Counted from the first letter of the stretch, positions 9,236 to 18,453 are shown. The stretch: 64,000 nucleotides of DNA from Hyphomicrobiales bacterium (GCA_900471815.1 UICE01000004.1:372001-436000), one strand, 5' to 3'. Notes: a model not told the origin generated them from the sequence alone. Program-made: numbers and translations.

Positions 9236-10132
9236 TTAGGTTTTCTGCCTCAGCGTCCTGGCAAGAAAGTCGCGCGTCAGGTCGGCAATCTCGTCTGTAG
9301 CTTCATCTAGCGCAAAATGACCGGCATCAAGTAGATGAAGTTCGGCGTCAGGCACATCACGCAGATAGGCTTGCGCACCGGGAACGATAAAGGACGGATC
9401 GAATCGTCCCCAGAGGATCAGAGTAGAGGGTTTGTAATCGCGCAGCCATGTCTGCCACAGGGGATACGACTCGACATTGGTGCGGTAGTCATAGAAGAGC
9501 GCCGCCTGAATTTCCCGCTGGCCAGGGCGCGAGATCATTGTGTGTTCGTCGATCCACGCATCGGGATTGTAGCGCTCTGGGTTAGGGGTATTGCCAAGAT
9601 GGCGCTGCCTTGCGCCATCCAACGAAATGAAACCTTCAAGCTGTTCGGGATGAGCGCTGGGATCCTGCCAATATTTGGCGATGTTGGTCCATTTCGGGCC
9701 GAGCCCCTCGCGGTAGGCATTGGCGTTCTGGATAATGAGTGCTTGGACCTTGTCGGGATAGGCGAGAGCCATGCGAAACCCGACCGGGCCGCCGTAATCT
9801 TGCATGAACAACGTGTAGCGCTCGATCTTGAGTTGATCGAGGAAGGCGCTGATGGAGGCCGCCAGCGCTTCAAAGCTGTAGCTATAGCTATTGGTCGATG
9901 GAGCTTCGCTATGACCGAAGCCGGGATAGTCGGGTGCGATCACATGATACGTGTCCGTGAGCAGTGGGATCAGCGGATCGTACATACGGGAGGACGAAGG
10001 GAAACCATGAAGAAGCACGATGGTGGGTCCATCGGCGGGGCCAGCTTCCCGATAAAATATTTTTACCCCATCAACTTCGGCCTCGCGATAGGTGATTGAC
10101 GCTGAGGTAAATGGAACTGTTTTTGTCATCAT
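9236..10132 (-). CDS. Alpha/beta hydrolase, haloalkane dehalogenase/epoxide hydrolase-like
   Basis: 298 residues. Motifs in order: HGFPSSSRM (oxyanion hole), GFGHSEAP, nucleophile region MQDYGGPVGF where Asp takes the nucleophile place (family xDxGG, as in haloalkane dehalogenases and epoxide hydrolases), WGRFDPS with the acid, and DAGHFALDE with the catalytic His. The aspartate nucleophile separates it from ordinary esterases. The open frame continues upstream, but GGAGGAG lies just before ATG 10132, which also clears the end of the upstream MFS gene (10173). It probably forms an operon LysR-MFS-hydrolase. Cytoplasmic; substrate unknown. Confidence 0.87.
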   Translation of the reverse strand: MMTKTVPFTSASITYREAEVDGVKIFYREAGPADGPTIVLLHGFPSSSRMYDPLIPLLTDTYHVIAPDYPGFGHSEAPSTNSYSYSFEALAASISAFLDQLKIERYTLFMQDYGGPVGFRMALAYPDKVQALIIQNANAYREGLGPKWTNIAKYWQDPSAHPEQLEGFISLDGARQRHLGNTPNPERYNPDAWIDEHTMISRPGQREIQAALFYDYRTNVESYPLWQTWLRDYKPSTLILWGRFDPSFIVPGAQAYLRDVPDAELHLLDAGHFALDEATDEIADLTRDFLARTLRQKT

Positions 10133-10172
10133 ACGGTACTCCTCCACTGTGATTGTAAGGTGTTCTTGTTGA

Positions 10173-11327
10173 TCATTGCAGGCGTGCGTGATCCCGGCTG
10201 AAGCAAAGCACACCAGCTATCAGCAACGCCATGGCAGCAATGATAAGCGACGCATCGAAGGACGCAGTCCTGGTGTATAGTGCATTGGCCATGAGGGGGC
10301 CGATGATCTGCCCTACACCGTAAGATGCGGTCATGATCGCAAGCATGTTGAACTGAACTTTTGCTGCAACCTTACGAGCCGCCGGCATGGCAATGGTCAC
10401 CGTTCCCATGAAGGTGCCGCCGACCAGTAAGGCGCTCCCAATGTAGGAGACTGGTGTGTGGAGAACCGGGAGGACGACACCGATTGCCTGAACTACCAGA
10501 TTGGCCATCAGGCTCCGGTGTGTGCCCCACCTTTGATGTAGGGAATGCCACATGAAACACGAGGGCACGGCTCCGAGACCGAACACAGCCCAGATATGGA
10601 TAGGGTCGAACGATCCGAGCGCGCTGCGCACGAGGAGCGGCAGATAGGTTGCCGTTATGATATAGCCAAGGCCAGCAAGCCCATAAATGACGATGAGCCG
10701 GGTAGCGCCGAGTAACACAGGCTTTTCTTCCTCCGAGGAGGGTTGCGCCTGGATCTGATGAGGCTTTGAACTCTCGGCCTGGGCCTGCATAACAACAGAG
10801 ACGATTGTTGCGACGAGCGCAGCGGCAGCAAGCGCAAACCAGATCATATGGCTCGACAATGATGCCACATGACCGAGGGCAATCATCTCGGCCGAGAGGA
10901 GAATGCCGATACCGACGCCCGAATACAACGCCGGAGCGCCTCCGTGAAGCCTGCGATCATGGATGAGCCAATGCGAAGCGGCCACCATGGAAATAGCACT
11001 GAACAGGCCAGAAAAGCCCCGGATCGCCACGATAAGCCATTCTGGTAGGGGGAGCGCCAAAAAGCCGAGCGTGATAACCGTTGTAATGGTTGCGAAGGCG
11101 CACAGTTTGCGGCTTGGAATCCCTGAAAGCAGCGCGGTCAGTAGCGCACCGATCAGATATCCGGCGTAGTTGGCAGAGGCGGCATAAGAACCACCCTCAA
11201 CGGAAATCTGCTGGTCGGCGACCATGAGTGGGTAGAGACCGGTGAAGGCGAAGCGACCGAAGCCCATGCCGACGACAAGAACTAGGGCGGCGGCAATCGT
11301 CGCCCTAGTCTCAGGTTTGCTCCGCAT
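10173..11327 (-). CDS. YbfB/YjiJ-family MFS transporter
   Basis: 384 residues, about twelve membrane segments, starting with the family motif GMGFGRFAFTGLYPLM. It has the loop SHWLIHDRR typical of this branch. Function in the family is poorly known; export of small molecules is likely. ATG 11327 is preferred to GTG 11330 because of the AAGGATCAGGG just upstream. The gene start overlaps the end of the upstream LysR gene (11311) by 17 bases, showing translational coupling, and the hydrolase follows. A degraded relative lies at 8925-9190. Confidence 0.88.
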   Translation of the reverse strand: MRSKPETRATIAAALVLVVGMGFGRFAFTGLYPLMVADQQISVEGGSYAASANYAGYLIGALLTALLSGIPSRKLCAFATITTVITLGFLALPLPEWLIVAIRGFSGLFSAISMVAASHWLIHDRRLHGGAPALYSGVGIGILLSAEMIALGHVASLSSHMIWFALAAAALVATIVSVVMQAQAESSKPHQIQAQPSSEEEKPVLLGATRLIVIYGLAGLGYIITATYLPLLVRSALGSFDPIHIWAVFGLGAVPSCFMWHSLHQRWGTHRSLMANLVVQAIGVVLPVLHTPVSYIGSALLVGGTFMGTVTIAMPAARKVAAKVQFNMLAIMTASYGVGQIIGPLMANALYTRTASFDASLIIAAMALLIAGVLCFSRDHARLQ

Positions 11328-12213
11328 CACCCTGATCCTTGATGTCCGAGGCCTCTTCGAGGGTCTTGCGGAACTCGGTAAAGGCCGGTGTTATAAATCC
11401 CGGGCGGCAAGCCAGATAGGTGTCGACGGTCATCAGCGGGCGCTCTTCGACCGGGCCGAGGTGCCGCATGAGGTCGACAACGCTGCGTGGCATGATGCTG
11501 ACGCAAGAGCCTGCAGCGGTGCAAGCGAACATTGCGTGATAGGATCTAACTTCCTGAATTGTGAAACGCTCCTTGAGCGATCCGAAGGTGGTCAGCCATT
11601 CTTCCGCCAGCATCCGATATGTGCAGCCCGGCGCGAAAGCAGCCAACGCCTTCGGCTTGATGTCATCCGCATAGCGAACTTTGGGATGCCCGGGCGGCAG
11701 AAGCAGCACCAGTTGCTCTCGAAAGACCGGGACCTTGTCGAGTTCGTTTTGGCCAAGCCACCATTCCCCGGACGGAACGCCGATCAGGGCACAGTCGATA
11801 CGATGTGTCAGTAGCGCGTCGATGAGCTGACGGGTCGGCGCGGTCGACAGGTCAATCGTTACCTGAGGCCATTTCCTGTTGTAACTGGCAAGGGGAATTG
11901 GGAGTCGGCTCGCGACCGTGCTTTCCATCGAGCCGATACGTAAGGTGCCGGTCGGTTCGGATGGATTGACGACCTGCTGAGCTTCTTCAGCGAGATTCAG
12001 GATACGATCGGCGTAGTCAAGATAGCTCTGCCCCTCATTCGTGAGCGTCATACGTTTCTTGTCACGCTGAAACAGCGACACCCCGATCTCGGCCTCAAGC
12101 TGCTGAATGCGGGTGGTGACGTTGGAGGGCACACGGCCGAGCAGTTCGGCGGCTCGCGTAATGCTTTGCTCTCGGGCGACGGTGCGGAAGACCGCCAGTG
12201 CTGCGAGGTCCAT
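11311..12213 (-). CDS. LysR-family transcriptional regulator
   Basis: 300 residues with N-terminal winged helix (MDLAALAVFRTVAREQSITRAAELLG, then QLEAEIGVSLFQRDKKR) and the effector domain beyond residue 90. It is the first gene of a leftward LysR-MFS-hydrolase run and is divergent from hmp, 140 bases away. Two LysR-type sites (ATTCT-N7-AGAAT and ATTCT-N7-AGAAA) lie in that gap with centres 31 bases apart, so autoregulation and control of hmp in the other direction are both plausible. Confidence 0.92.
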   Translation of the reverse strand: MDLAALAVFRTVAREQSITRAAELLGRVPSNVTTRIQQLEAEIGVSLFQRDKKRMTLTNEGQSYLDYADRILNLAEEAQQVVNPSEPTGTLRIGSMESTVASRLPIPLASYNRKWPQVTIDLSTAPTRQLIDALLTHRIDCALIGVPSGEWWLGQNELDKVPVFREQLVLLLPPGHPKVRYADDIKPKALAAFAPGCTYRMLAEEWLTTFGSLKERFTIQEVRSYHAMFACTAAGSCVSIMPRSVVDLMRHLGPVEERPLMTVDTYLACRPGFITPAFTEFRKTLEEASDIKDQGDAEQT

Positions 12214-12218
12214 AACAA

Positions 12219-12266
12219 ATTCTCCATTGCAGAATTCTTTTAAATATGTATTCTCTATTTAAGAAA
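12219..12266. promoter_or_regulatory. Tandem LysR-type binding sites between lysR and hmp
   Basis: Site 1 at 12219-12235 is ATTCT CCATTGC AGAAT, a perfect inverted repeat of the LysR T-N11-A form. Site 2 at 12250-12266 is ATTCT CTATTTA AGAAA, one mismatch. Their centres are 31 bases apart, three helical turns, as expected for recognition and activation half-complexes of a LysR tetramer. Site 1 starts six bases from the LysR start codon. What the sequence shows is the repeats; that the neighbouring LysR binds them is inference. Confidence 0.55.
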
Positions 12267-12352
12267 GTATGTCAATCCACATTCCCACTTAGAGAATGAA
12301 GGCTCGATCTTCAGTCGATCTAAGAGTGATAAAAAGCCGACTGGAGTTTTCT

Positions 12353-13546
12353 ATGACCAAACCCCTCTCTTCCGAAACCGTCACCATCGTCAAAGCCACG
12401 GTTCCAGTGCTTACCGAATACGGTTCAGCCATTACCGCCGCAATGTACAAGCGTCTGTTCCAAGACCCGGAAATCGCCGCGCTGTTCAATCAGGCGAACC
12501 AGAAGAGCGGGACGCAGGTTCACGCACTGGCGGCGGCGATCCTCGCCTATGCGCAGAACATCGAGAATCTCGCAGAGCTCGGTCCTGCCGTAGAGCGGAT
12601 CGCCCAGAAGCACATCGGCTACGCCATCCTGCCCGAACACTACCCCTATGTGGCGACCGCGCTGCTTGGCGCGATCGGGGATGTCCTGGGAGATGCCGCA
12701 ACACCGGCTATCCTCACCGCTTGGAGTGAAGCGTACTGGTTTCTCGCTGATATTCTCAAGGGTCGCGAGGGCCAGATTCGCGAAGACCTCATGGCACAGG
12801 AAGGTGGCTGGACCGGGTGGCGCAGATTCGTGATTGCCGAGCGCCAGAAGGAGAGCGAAATCATCACCTCGTTCATTCTACGTCCCGAGGACGGCAGGCC
12901 AGTCCTGCGTCACAAGCCGGGCCAGTATCTGACCTTCCGCTTCGATGCTGCCGGTCGCCTCGGGCTGAAGCGTAATTACTCGATCTCCTGTGGACCGAAC
13001 AACGATCACTATCGCATTACAGTTAAGCGCGAGCCCGAAGGCGATGCTTCGGTCTTCCTGCATGATAAGGCGGTAATTGGTACCGTTCTGGAATGCACGC
13101 CCCCTGCTGGCGAGTTCTTTCTCCCGAAGAAACTAGAGCGTCCGGTGGTGCTGTTGTCGGGTGGCGTCGGACTGACTCCGATGGTGAGCATGCTGGAGAC
13201 GCTGGCAGACCAGCATGCCGGTCATCCAGTCTATTATGTCCACGGGACCGCGAGCCGCGATACCCACGCATTCGGTAACCACGTTAGGGAACTGGCGGCG
13301 CGACATGGCACCACGACTGTGACGACGTTCTACGATCAGTCCAGCGGAGAATCTGAAGTTCACAGCGGGTTCATCACCCTCGACTGGCTTTCACAGAACA
13401 CACCTTTTGCGGAAGCCGATTTCTATTTGTGTGGTCCGCGCCCGTTTCTTCGATTCTTCGTTTCAGGTCTGACCCAGGCCGGTGTATCGCCGGATCGCAT
13501 CCATTACGAATTCTTCGGACCCGCCGATGAAGTGCTGGCTGCATAG
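12353..13546 (+). CDS. hmp: Flavohaemoglobin, nitric oxide dioxygenase
   Basis: 397 residues, the length of E. coli Hmp. Residues 1-140 are the globin with the proximal histidine in QKHIGYAI; residues 150-255 the FAD domain with PGQYLTF and RNYSIS; residues 260-397 the NAD domain with GGVGLTPM and CGPRPF. It converts NO to nitrate with O2 and NADH in the cytoplasm. An open frame reaches 12296, but ATG 12353 has GGAG six bases before it and gives the normal family start. It is followed after 11 bases by a nitronate monooxygenase gene, probably on the same transcript. No clear NsrR operator was recognised; the LysR sites upstream are the better candidates. Confidence 0.95.
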   Translation: MTKPLSSETVTIVKATVPVLTEYGSAITAAMYKRLFQDPEIAALFNQANQKSGTQVHALAAAILAYAQNIENLAELGPAVERIAQKHIGYAILPEHYPYVATALLGAIGDVLGDAATPAILTAWSEAYWFLADILKGREGQIREDLMAQEGGWTGWRRFVIAERQKESEIITSFILRPEDGRPVLRHKPGQYLTFRFDAAGRLGLKRNYSISCGPNNDHYRITVKREPEGDASVFLHDKAVIGTVLECTPPAGEFFLPKKLERPVVLLSGGVGLTPMVSMLETLADQHAGHPVYYVHGTASRDTHAFGNHVRELAARHGTTTVTTFYDQSSGESEVHSGFITLDWLSQNTPFAEADFYLCGPRPFLRFFVSGLTQAGVSPDRIHYEFFGPADEVLAA

Positions 13547-13557
13547 GAAGAAATAAC

Positions 13558-14613
13558 ATGTTGGACAGGCTTGGAGTTACACTACCAATCATTCAGGCTC
13601 CGATGGCCGGGGTCTCGACCCCGACTCTTGCTGCCGAAGTGTCTAACGCCGGGGGACTTGGCTCCATCGGCGTGGGCGCGACTGACGCCCTCGGGGCGGG
13701 AAAGATGATCGAAGAGGTCCGTGCCAGGACCGATCGAGCCTTTAACGTCAATGTTTTCGTCCACGGCGCGGCGAAGTCCGATGCAGCGCGCGAAGCAGCG
13801 TGGCTCGAATGGTTGGCTCCGCTCTTTTCCGAGTTCGGGGCTGAGTCTCCGAAGGAACTTCGAACGATCTACAGGAGTTTCGCGGACGATGATGACCTGC
13901 TGGCTCTTCTGCTGGAGACCAAGCCTGCCGTTGTCAGCCTTCACTTCGGGCTGCCGTCTGATGAGAAGATCAGGGCGCTGAAAGCTGCCGGGATCACGCT
14001 TTTTGCGACCGCGACCAACCCTGATGAAGCCTTTAAGATTGAAGCTGCCGGCATTGATGCAATCGTGGCGCAGGGGATTGAGGCGGGCGGACATCGTGGC
14101 GTCTTTGACCCGGCCGCACCCGATGATGGTTTAGGCACCTTCGCACTCACACGGCTGCTCGTTCGACAGAGCGGGTTGCCGGTCATCTCCGCCGGCGGAA
14201 TCATGGACGGCGCAGGCATCGCGGCCGCGCTTGATCTTGGCGCTACAGCCGCTCAACTTGGTACGGCATTTGTGTCCTGTCCGGAATCTGCTGCGGATGT
14301 GGCCTATCGCAAAGCCCTGAACGGTCCTGGAAGCTATCATACCCGCCTGACCACCCTCATTTCCGGCCGTCCAGCCCGCGCACTCGCCAACCGCTTTACC
14401 GCGATGCAGGAGACGGTCCTCGATCGCCTGCCACCGGATTACCCGATCGCCTACGATGCCGGAAAGGCGCTGCATGCTGTGGCAAAAGCAAAAGGAGAGC
14501 ACGGTTTCGGCGCTCACTGGGCTGGCCAGGGCGCTCCGCTTTCACGTACGCTGCCGGTCGCTGAACTCATTGCTACGCTGGCAGATGAGCTGGCGAATGC
14601 GCGTCATCTATAG
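13558..14613 (+). CDS. Nitronate monooxygenase, second copy
   Basis: 351 residues, FMN TIM-barrel of the nitronate monooxygenase family. It starts with the canonical [14 protein letters not shown] and carries [10 protein letters not shown] with the catalytic histidine and AAQLGTAF at the FMN phosphate site. It is closer to the class I enzymes than the copy at 6885-7871. The enzyme oxidises propionate 3-nitronate and similar compounds, releasing nitrite. Co-transcription with hmp (11-base gap) joins nitronate oxidation to NO removal. Confidence 0.9.
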   Translation: MLDRLGVTLPIIQAPMAGVSTPTLAAEVSNAGGLGSIGVGATDALGAGKMIEEVRARTDRAFNVNVFVHGAAKSDAAREAAWLEWLAPLFSEFGAESPKELRTIYRSFADDDDLLALLLETKPAVVSLHFGLPSDEKIRALKAAGITLFATATNPDEAFKIEAAGIDAIVAQGIEAGGHRGVFDPAAPDDGLGTFALTRLLVRQSGLPVISAGGIMDGAGIAAALDLGATAAQLGTAFVSCPESAADVAYRKALNGPGSYHTRLTTLISGRPARALANRFTAMQETVLDRLPPDYPIAYDAGKALHAVAKAKGEHGFGAHWAGQGAPLSRTLPVAELIATLADELANARHL

Positions 14614-14723
14614 CCAAGCGCATCTGAACGGAGCATTCATTGGACCTACTATTACATTCAGAGGGTTAATGAGCGGAAACGAACTAGCATGATCAATTTT
14701 CGTGACTCCTTCGTGTGGTAACA

Positions 14724-15422
14724 TCAAATATCGGATGTGCGAATGACCGGCAGAAGCGGTAGTCCAGTATTGCTCGCCCGTTCAAGTTCATATCGTTTCC
14801 CAGTTATGGTCCAGAATTGGTTATAAAGATTGAGGGCCGGGACATATCGATTGTATTCGCTGAGCCGTGCACGAGCGTCTTTATCGATATCTTCCGGCAC
14901 GCACCAAAAAGTTTTTCTCAAACCCAAGGTGTGTTTGTTCACACCAACTGTCGTGCCTGTTCCGTCAGGCGTCATGAAATAAAGATCGCCGGAATAGTAT
15001 CTCTCTGTAGATTCGCGAAATAAACTTCCACCGTGTGCCTTCACCACAATGATTTGATAGCTACTTCTTCTTCTAGCTGGCGCTTTACTTTTGGTACTCA
15101 CTTCATCGCCTCTTAAACACCTATAAACTCTAGCGTAACTGGATTTATTGCCGGCGCAATTTATTATTTGCTCGACGAGTTGGGTTTTCAATCCGCCATG
15201 GCGATATCCGAGAGCTTCCTTGATTTTCAGTGAGAGCACCCAGGCTGTCTTATATTGCACACCAAGTTCAGGGGAGAATTGCAGCGCTGCCTTGCCCTCG
15301 AGCAAATTTATCGACATCCAGAATGCCACCAGCATCAATCTGCCAACCGATGAATAGTCGTTGCTCAGGTTCGTTCTCTCGCTATGACATGAGCGCAAAG
15401 TCGCCATCTTCGCTTGGTTCAA
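14724..15422 (-). CDS. Orphan ORF with IS1595-like helix-turn-helix segment, possible transposase remnant or chimera
   Basis: 232 codons; not recognised as a whole. Residues about 30-75 (LMLVAFWMSINLLEGKAALQF, then PELGVQYKTAWVLSLKIKEAL) match the form of the N-terminal helix-turn-helix of IS1595-type transposases, where a conserved LGV-KTAW-KIREA block follows a W-rich helix. The DDE catalytic part expected after it (EVDE...GG) is absent; the rest, rich in Arg and Tyr, matches nothing I know. No terminal inverted repeats were found. The ORF may be a broken element joined to another coding end, or a real unknown gene. Confidence 0.35.
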   Translation of the reverse strand: MNQAKMATLRSCHSERTNLSNDYSSVGRLMLVAFWMSINLLEGKAALQFSPELGVQYKTAWVLSLKIKEALGYRHGGLKTQLVEQIINCAGNKSSYARVYRCLRGDEVSTKSKAPARRRSSYQIIVVKAHGGSLFRESTERYYSGDLYFMTPDGTGTTVGVNKHTLGLRKTFWCVPEDIDKDARARLSEYNRYVPALNLYNQFWTITGKRYELERASNTGLPLLPVIRTSDI

Positions 15423-15935
15423 CGACGAGAACGTTGCGAACCTATGGTAAAAACCCGACGCGCTAGGCCTTCAAAGGTGATGTTGGAGAATGGTAACGCC
15501 TCAACGATCAGGGCTCGTGGTGCGAGGCGGCTATCAGCTCTGCTGCGGATAAACGATAGGATCCAGTTGACAGCAATCGACATGCAATAACGCAGGGACT
15601 TCGCTAAGCGCCGCAGTTGGGCCAAGAGAAGGGTAAAAAGGACATTCTCTCGGTGCCGATTCAGCGTTGGGCGACAATCCACAGCTCAGGATGCCTTATT
15701 GGTTAATTTGCGTTAACTATAAAGTTGTTGACGCGACTCGGATATTTTAGCACCCTAGTTACGGTTTTGAGGGGTTTGCGGCAAATTAAACGTTACCGAG
15801 CTCATGCGGTGTTAGTGCTGGCTTACAACGTTATATCTCTATCTGGCGTTACCCCTTTGGTTTTTATGTCGAATCGGCGCATGTTCTGCTTGCGCCGGGA
15901 ATGACCGAACGGACGTACAGGATATTACCTTGACT
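15423..15935. other. Gap upstream of repABC holding its control region
   Basis: From 15423 to about 15690 an 87-codon minus-strand ORF is open but has no recognised motif. From 15700 the DNA becomes AT-rich. A parS-like inverted repeat GTTAATTTGCGTTAAC lies at 15702-15717 (arms of five bases; the repABC parS consensus has GTT...AAC over 16 bases with GC in the centre, which this site lacks). The sequence AACGTT occurs twice, at 15789 and 15827. A TTGACG hexamer near 15727 may be a -35 element. These are candidate RepA/RepB operator or partition sites only. Confidence 0.3.
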
Positions 15936-17210
15936 ATGATGCATGCAGCACAGGCAAATCAACCCGACCCATCCTTGGTGGGCGATGCTTCTTTGCCTGT
16001 TGTTCTGCCAGCCGACAGGGCAATCGCTGCCGATGCGGAAATGCTTTCGGCGCAGCTTCAAGCAATGCGCAACCGGCTCTTTCCGCCGACAGCCATGAAG
16101 ACATTGCGCAAGTTCACCAGCGGCGAGGCGGCAAAGCTTATCGGCGTATCGGACGGGTATCTGCGCCAGCTTTCAATTGCAGGTGAAGGGCCGCAACCGG
16201 AGACGGGCAGCGGCGGCCGCAGGCTCTATACGCTTGCCGAGATCAATGCATTGCGCCGCCATCTGTCCGAAGCCGGGGGCGCCAAGGCAAAAACCTATCT
16301 GCCGCATCGCGATCCTGCCGCCAATGAGCACATGCAGGTCATTGCCGTTACCAATTTCAAGGGCGGTTCCGGCAAGACCACGACCAGTGCCCATCTGGCG
16401 CAGCATCTGGCAATGTCCGGTTTCCGTGTGCTTGCCGTCGATCTTGATCCGCAGGCATCAATGTCTGCATTGTTCGGTTATCAACCGGAGCTGGATCTGA
16501 CCGGCAATGATACGCTCTACGGAGCAATCCGCTATGATGGCGAGCGCCGTCCGCTGCGCGATATTATTTGCAAGACCTATTTTGATGGGCTTGATCTCAT
16601 TCCGGGCAATCTGGAATTGCAGGAATTTGAACACACCACGCCGCAAATGCTTGCCGACCGCCAACACGGCGCTGCCCAAACTGTCGAGCAGCAATTGTTC
16701 TTTGCCCGTGTTCAGGCAGCGCTTGATACAGTGTCAGACGATTATGACGTTGTGGTCATAGACTGTCCGCCGCAACTTGGTTTTCTGACGCTATCGGCGC
16801 TTTGCGCTGCAACGTCAGTGCTTGTTACCGTTCATCCGCAAATGCTGGATGTCGCCTCCATGAGCCAGTTCCTGTTCATGACAGCGGATTTGCTTGCGGT
16901 CGTGCGAGAGGCTGGCGGCGAGCTTAATTTCGATTTCATGCGCTATCTGATTACGCGCTTTGAGCCAAATGATGCGCCGCAGCAGCAGATTGCCGGTTTC
17001 CTGCGTTCGCTGTTCGGGGACCGCGTGCTCACCTCATCGGTGGTCAAGTCCACTGCGTTTTCCGATGCAGGTCTTACCAAGCAGACGCTCTACGAAGTAT
17101 CCCGCGACAGCTTCACCCGCGCAACCTATGACCGCGCAATTGAATCGCTGACTTCCGTCAACTCCGAAATCCAGGGCTTGATCTACAAGGCCTGGAAGAG
17201 GCCGGTATGA
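15936..17210 (+). CDS. repA: Plasmid/chromid partition ATPase RepA
   Basis: 424 residues, ParA type. An N-terminal helix-turn-helix (FTSGEAAKLIGVSDGYLRQL, about residues 50-70) is followed by the deviant Walker A motif FKGGSGKTTTS near 143, a VDLDPQAS A-prime motif and a DCPPQLG Walker B motif. RepA with RepB segregates the replicon and represses the operon. ATG 15936 or 15939 may be the start; a TTG at 15930 is also in frame. repB follows after 7 bases, so they are translationally linked. Length and order are standard for repABC replicons of Rhizobiales. Confidence 0.95.
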   Translation: MMHAAQANQPDPSLVGDASLPVVLPADRAIAADAEMLSAQLQAMRNRLFPPTAMKTLRKFTSGEAAKLIGVSDGYLRQLSIAGEGPQPETGSGGRRLYTLAEINALRRHLSEAGGAKAKTYLPHRDPAANEHMQVIAVTNFKGGSGKTTTSAHLAQHLAMSGFRVLAVDLDPQASMSALFGYQPELDLTGNDTLYGAIRYDGERRPLRDIICKTYFDGLDLIPGNLELQEFEHTTPQMLADRQHGAAQTVEQQLFFARVQAALDTVSDDYDVVVIDCPPQLGFLTLSALCAATSVLVTVHPQMLDVASMSQFLFMTADLLAVVREAGGELNFDFMRYLITRFEPNDAPQQQIAGFLRSLFGDRVLTSSVVKSTAFSDAGLTKQTLYEVSRDSFTRATYDRAIESLTSVNSEIQGLIYKAWKRPV

Positions 17211-17217
17211 GGGCGCG

Positions 17218-18288
17218 ATGATGACAGGCAATAATCGCAGGGATCAACTCAAGGCATTGTTCGGAACGGTGGAAAACATTCCCGTACCGGAACAGAAACC
17301 CGTTGAGCCTGTAGCGCAGCCGCTGATCGGCAATGAAGCGCTCAAGCCTCGTGCTGCATCGGGCGCGGTTAAGGCTATGGGGCTTTCGCTCGGCGGCATG
17401 TCCCGTGAAATTGAAGATGCGCGCCGCTTGAAGGAAAGTCTTGAAGGTGTCGAGCGCGTGGTTGAACTTGATCCTGCGCTGGTCGAAACCTCTTTTGTCG
17501 AAGACCGGCTCAGCCATGCGGCAGGGCTCGACGAAGATTTCGAAAATCTCGTTGAAAGCATCCGCCAGAATGGCCAGCAGGTGCCGGTTCTTGTGCGACC
17601 GCATCCGGATAAGCCGGGGCATTATCAGACCGCCTATGGGCATCGCCGCCTGCGTGCTGCCCAGCGCATTGGCAAGCCGGTCAATGCCATTGTGCGTGAA
17701 CTCAGCGATGTCCAGCTGGTATTGGCTCAGGGCAAGGAAAATACCGAGCGCCGCGACCTTTCCTTTATCGAGCGTGCCTTCTTTGCGCGAAATCTTGTTG
17801 AGCGCGGCTTTGAGCGCGGGCTTGTTCAAGACGCCCTGTCGATCGACAAGGCTGAAATGACCCGCTTTCTGCAGGTTGCGGCCGCAGTGCCTTATCCGAT
17901 CGTGCGGGCAATTGGCCCGGCCCCGAAGATTGGCCGTCCACGCTGGGTCAGGTTTGCAGAATTGCTCAAATCCAATGAAGCACAGGCTGTTGCGCTGAAC
18001 GAAATTACGCTTGAGCCTTTTGGAATCGCAGATAGCAATACACGGTTCAATCGTATTTTCGAGCGGTTGCTCAAGCGTGTTGAGCCGGTCGTGCTGGCTC
18101 CGCGCAATGCTGCGCCGAGCGTGGACAAAATAAACACGGGTGCCAAGAAAATTGCACTTTTGGATTCAAGTGGAGGCAGGCAGGTCCTGACCTTCGCCGA
18201 CCATATACCGCAAGGGTTTGCGGCATTTGTATCGGAAGAGCTTGAGGCATTGCTCGCCCGTTACAACAGCCGGACGAATGACAAATAA
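17218..18288 (+). CDS. repB: Plasmid/chromid partition protein RepB (ParB type)
   Basis: 356 residues. The ParB N-terminal domain holds the VLVRPHPDKPG segment and the GHRRLRAAQ motif (about residues 130-150), followed by the helix-turn-helix region containing SIDKAEMTRFL. RepB binds parS and works with RepA in partition. The start has a GAGG overlapping the end of repA. The gene is followed by the 252-base repB-repC spacer with the antisense RNA. Confidence 0.95.
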   Translation: MMTGNNRRDQLKALFGTVENIPVPEQKPVEPVAQPLIGNEALKPRAASGAVKAMGLSLGGMSREIEDARRLKESLEGVERVVELDPALVETSFVEDRLSHAAGLDEDFENLVESIRQNGQQVPVLVRPHPDKPGHYQTAYGHRRLRAAQRIGKPVNAIVRELSDVQLVLAQGKENTERRDLSFIERAFFARNLVERGFERGLVQDALSIDKAEMTRFLQVAAAVPYPIVRAIGPAPKIGRPRWVRFAELLKSNEAQAVALNEITLEPFGIADSNTRFNRIFERLLKRVEPVVLAPRNAAPSVDKINTGAKKIALLDSSGGRQVLTFADHIPQGFAAFVSEELEALLARYNSRTNDK

Positions 18289-18400
18289 CGTGGGACTTAT
18301 CCACGGGGTCAAAAAGCCGGATAGTGTGTGTAAGTGTTAGTACAAGCCGGTTCGTCAGGAGCCGTATAAAGGGACTGAAAGAGAAGGAAGCAACGGCAAG

Positions 18401-18450
18401 AAAAAAGGCCCCCAGAACGTCACCGCCCCGGAAGCCCTCTTCAATGTAGC
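18401..18450 (-). ncRNA. Countertranscribed RNA (ctRNA) of the repABC operon
   Basis: Reading leftward from about 18450, the RNA would fold GGCUUCC (18436-18430) onto GGGGGCC (18413-18407), a seven-pair stem with two G-U pairs, followed by six U (18406-18401), that is an intrinsic terminator. On the plus strand the same arms contain two C-A mismatches, so the hairpin is a minus-strand signal. A TTGACA hexamer (18485-18480 on the minus strand) lies upstream, with the AT-rich TCTAAAAT about 20 bases on; the spacing is longer than ideal. In repABC replicons this RNA controls repC expression and incompatibility. Confidence 0.8.
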
Positions 18451-18453
18451 AAT

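Noticed and set aside
9335-10099. 254-codon plus-strand frame
   Set aside because: Antisense of the dehalogenase-like hydrolase; no motif.
12240-12270. NsrR- or FNR-type box before hmp
   Set aside because: AT-rich sequence is present but the expected symmetric TTGAT-N4-ATCAA or ATGTATTT/AAATACAT forms are not; the LysR boxes explain the symmetry better.
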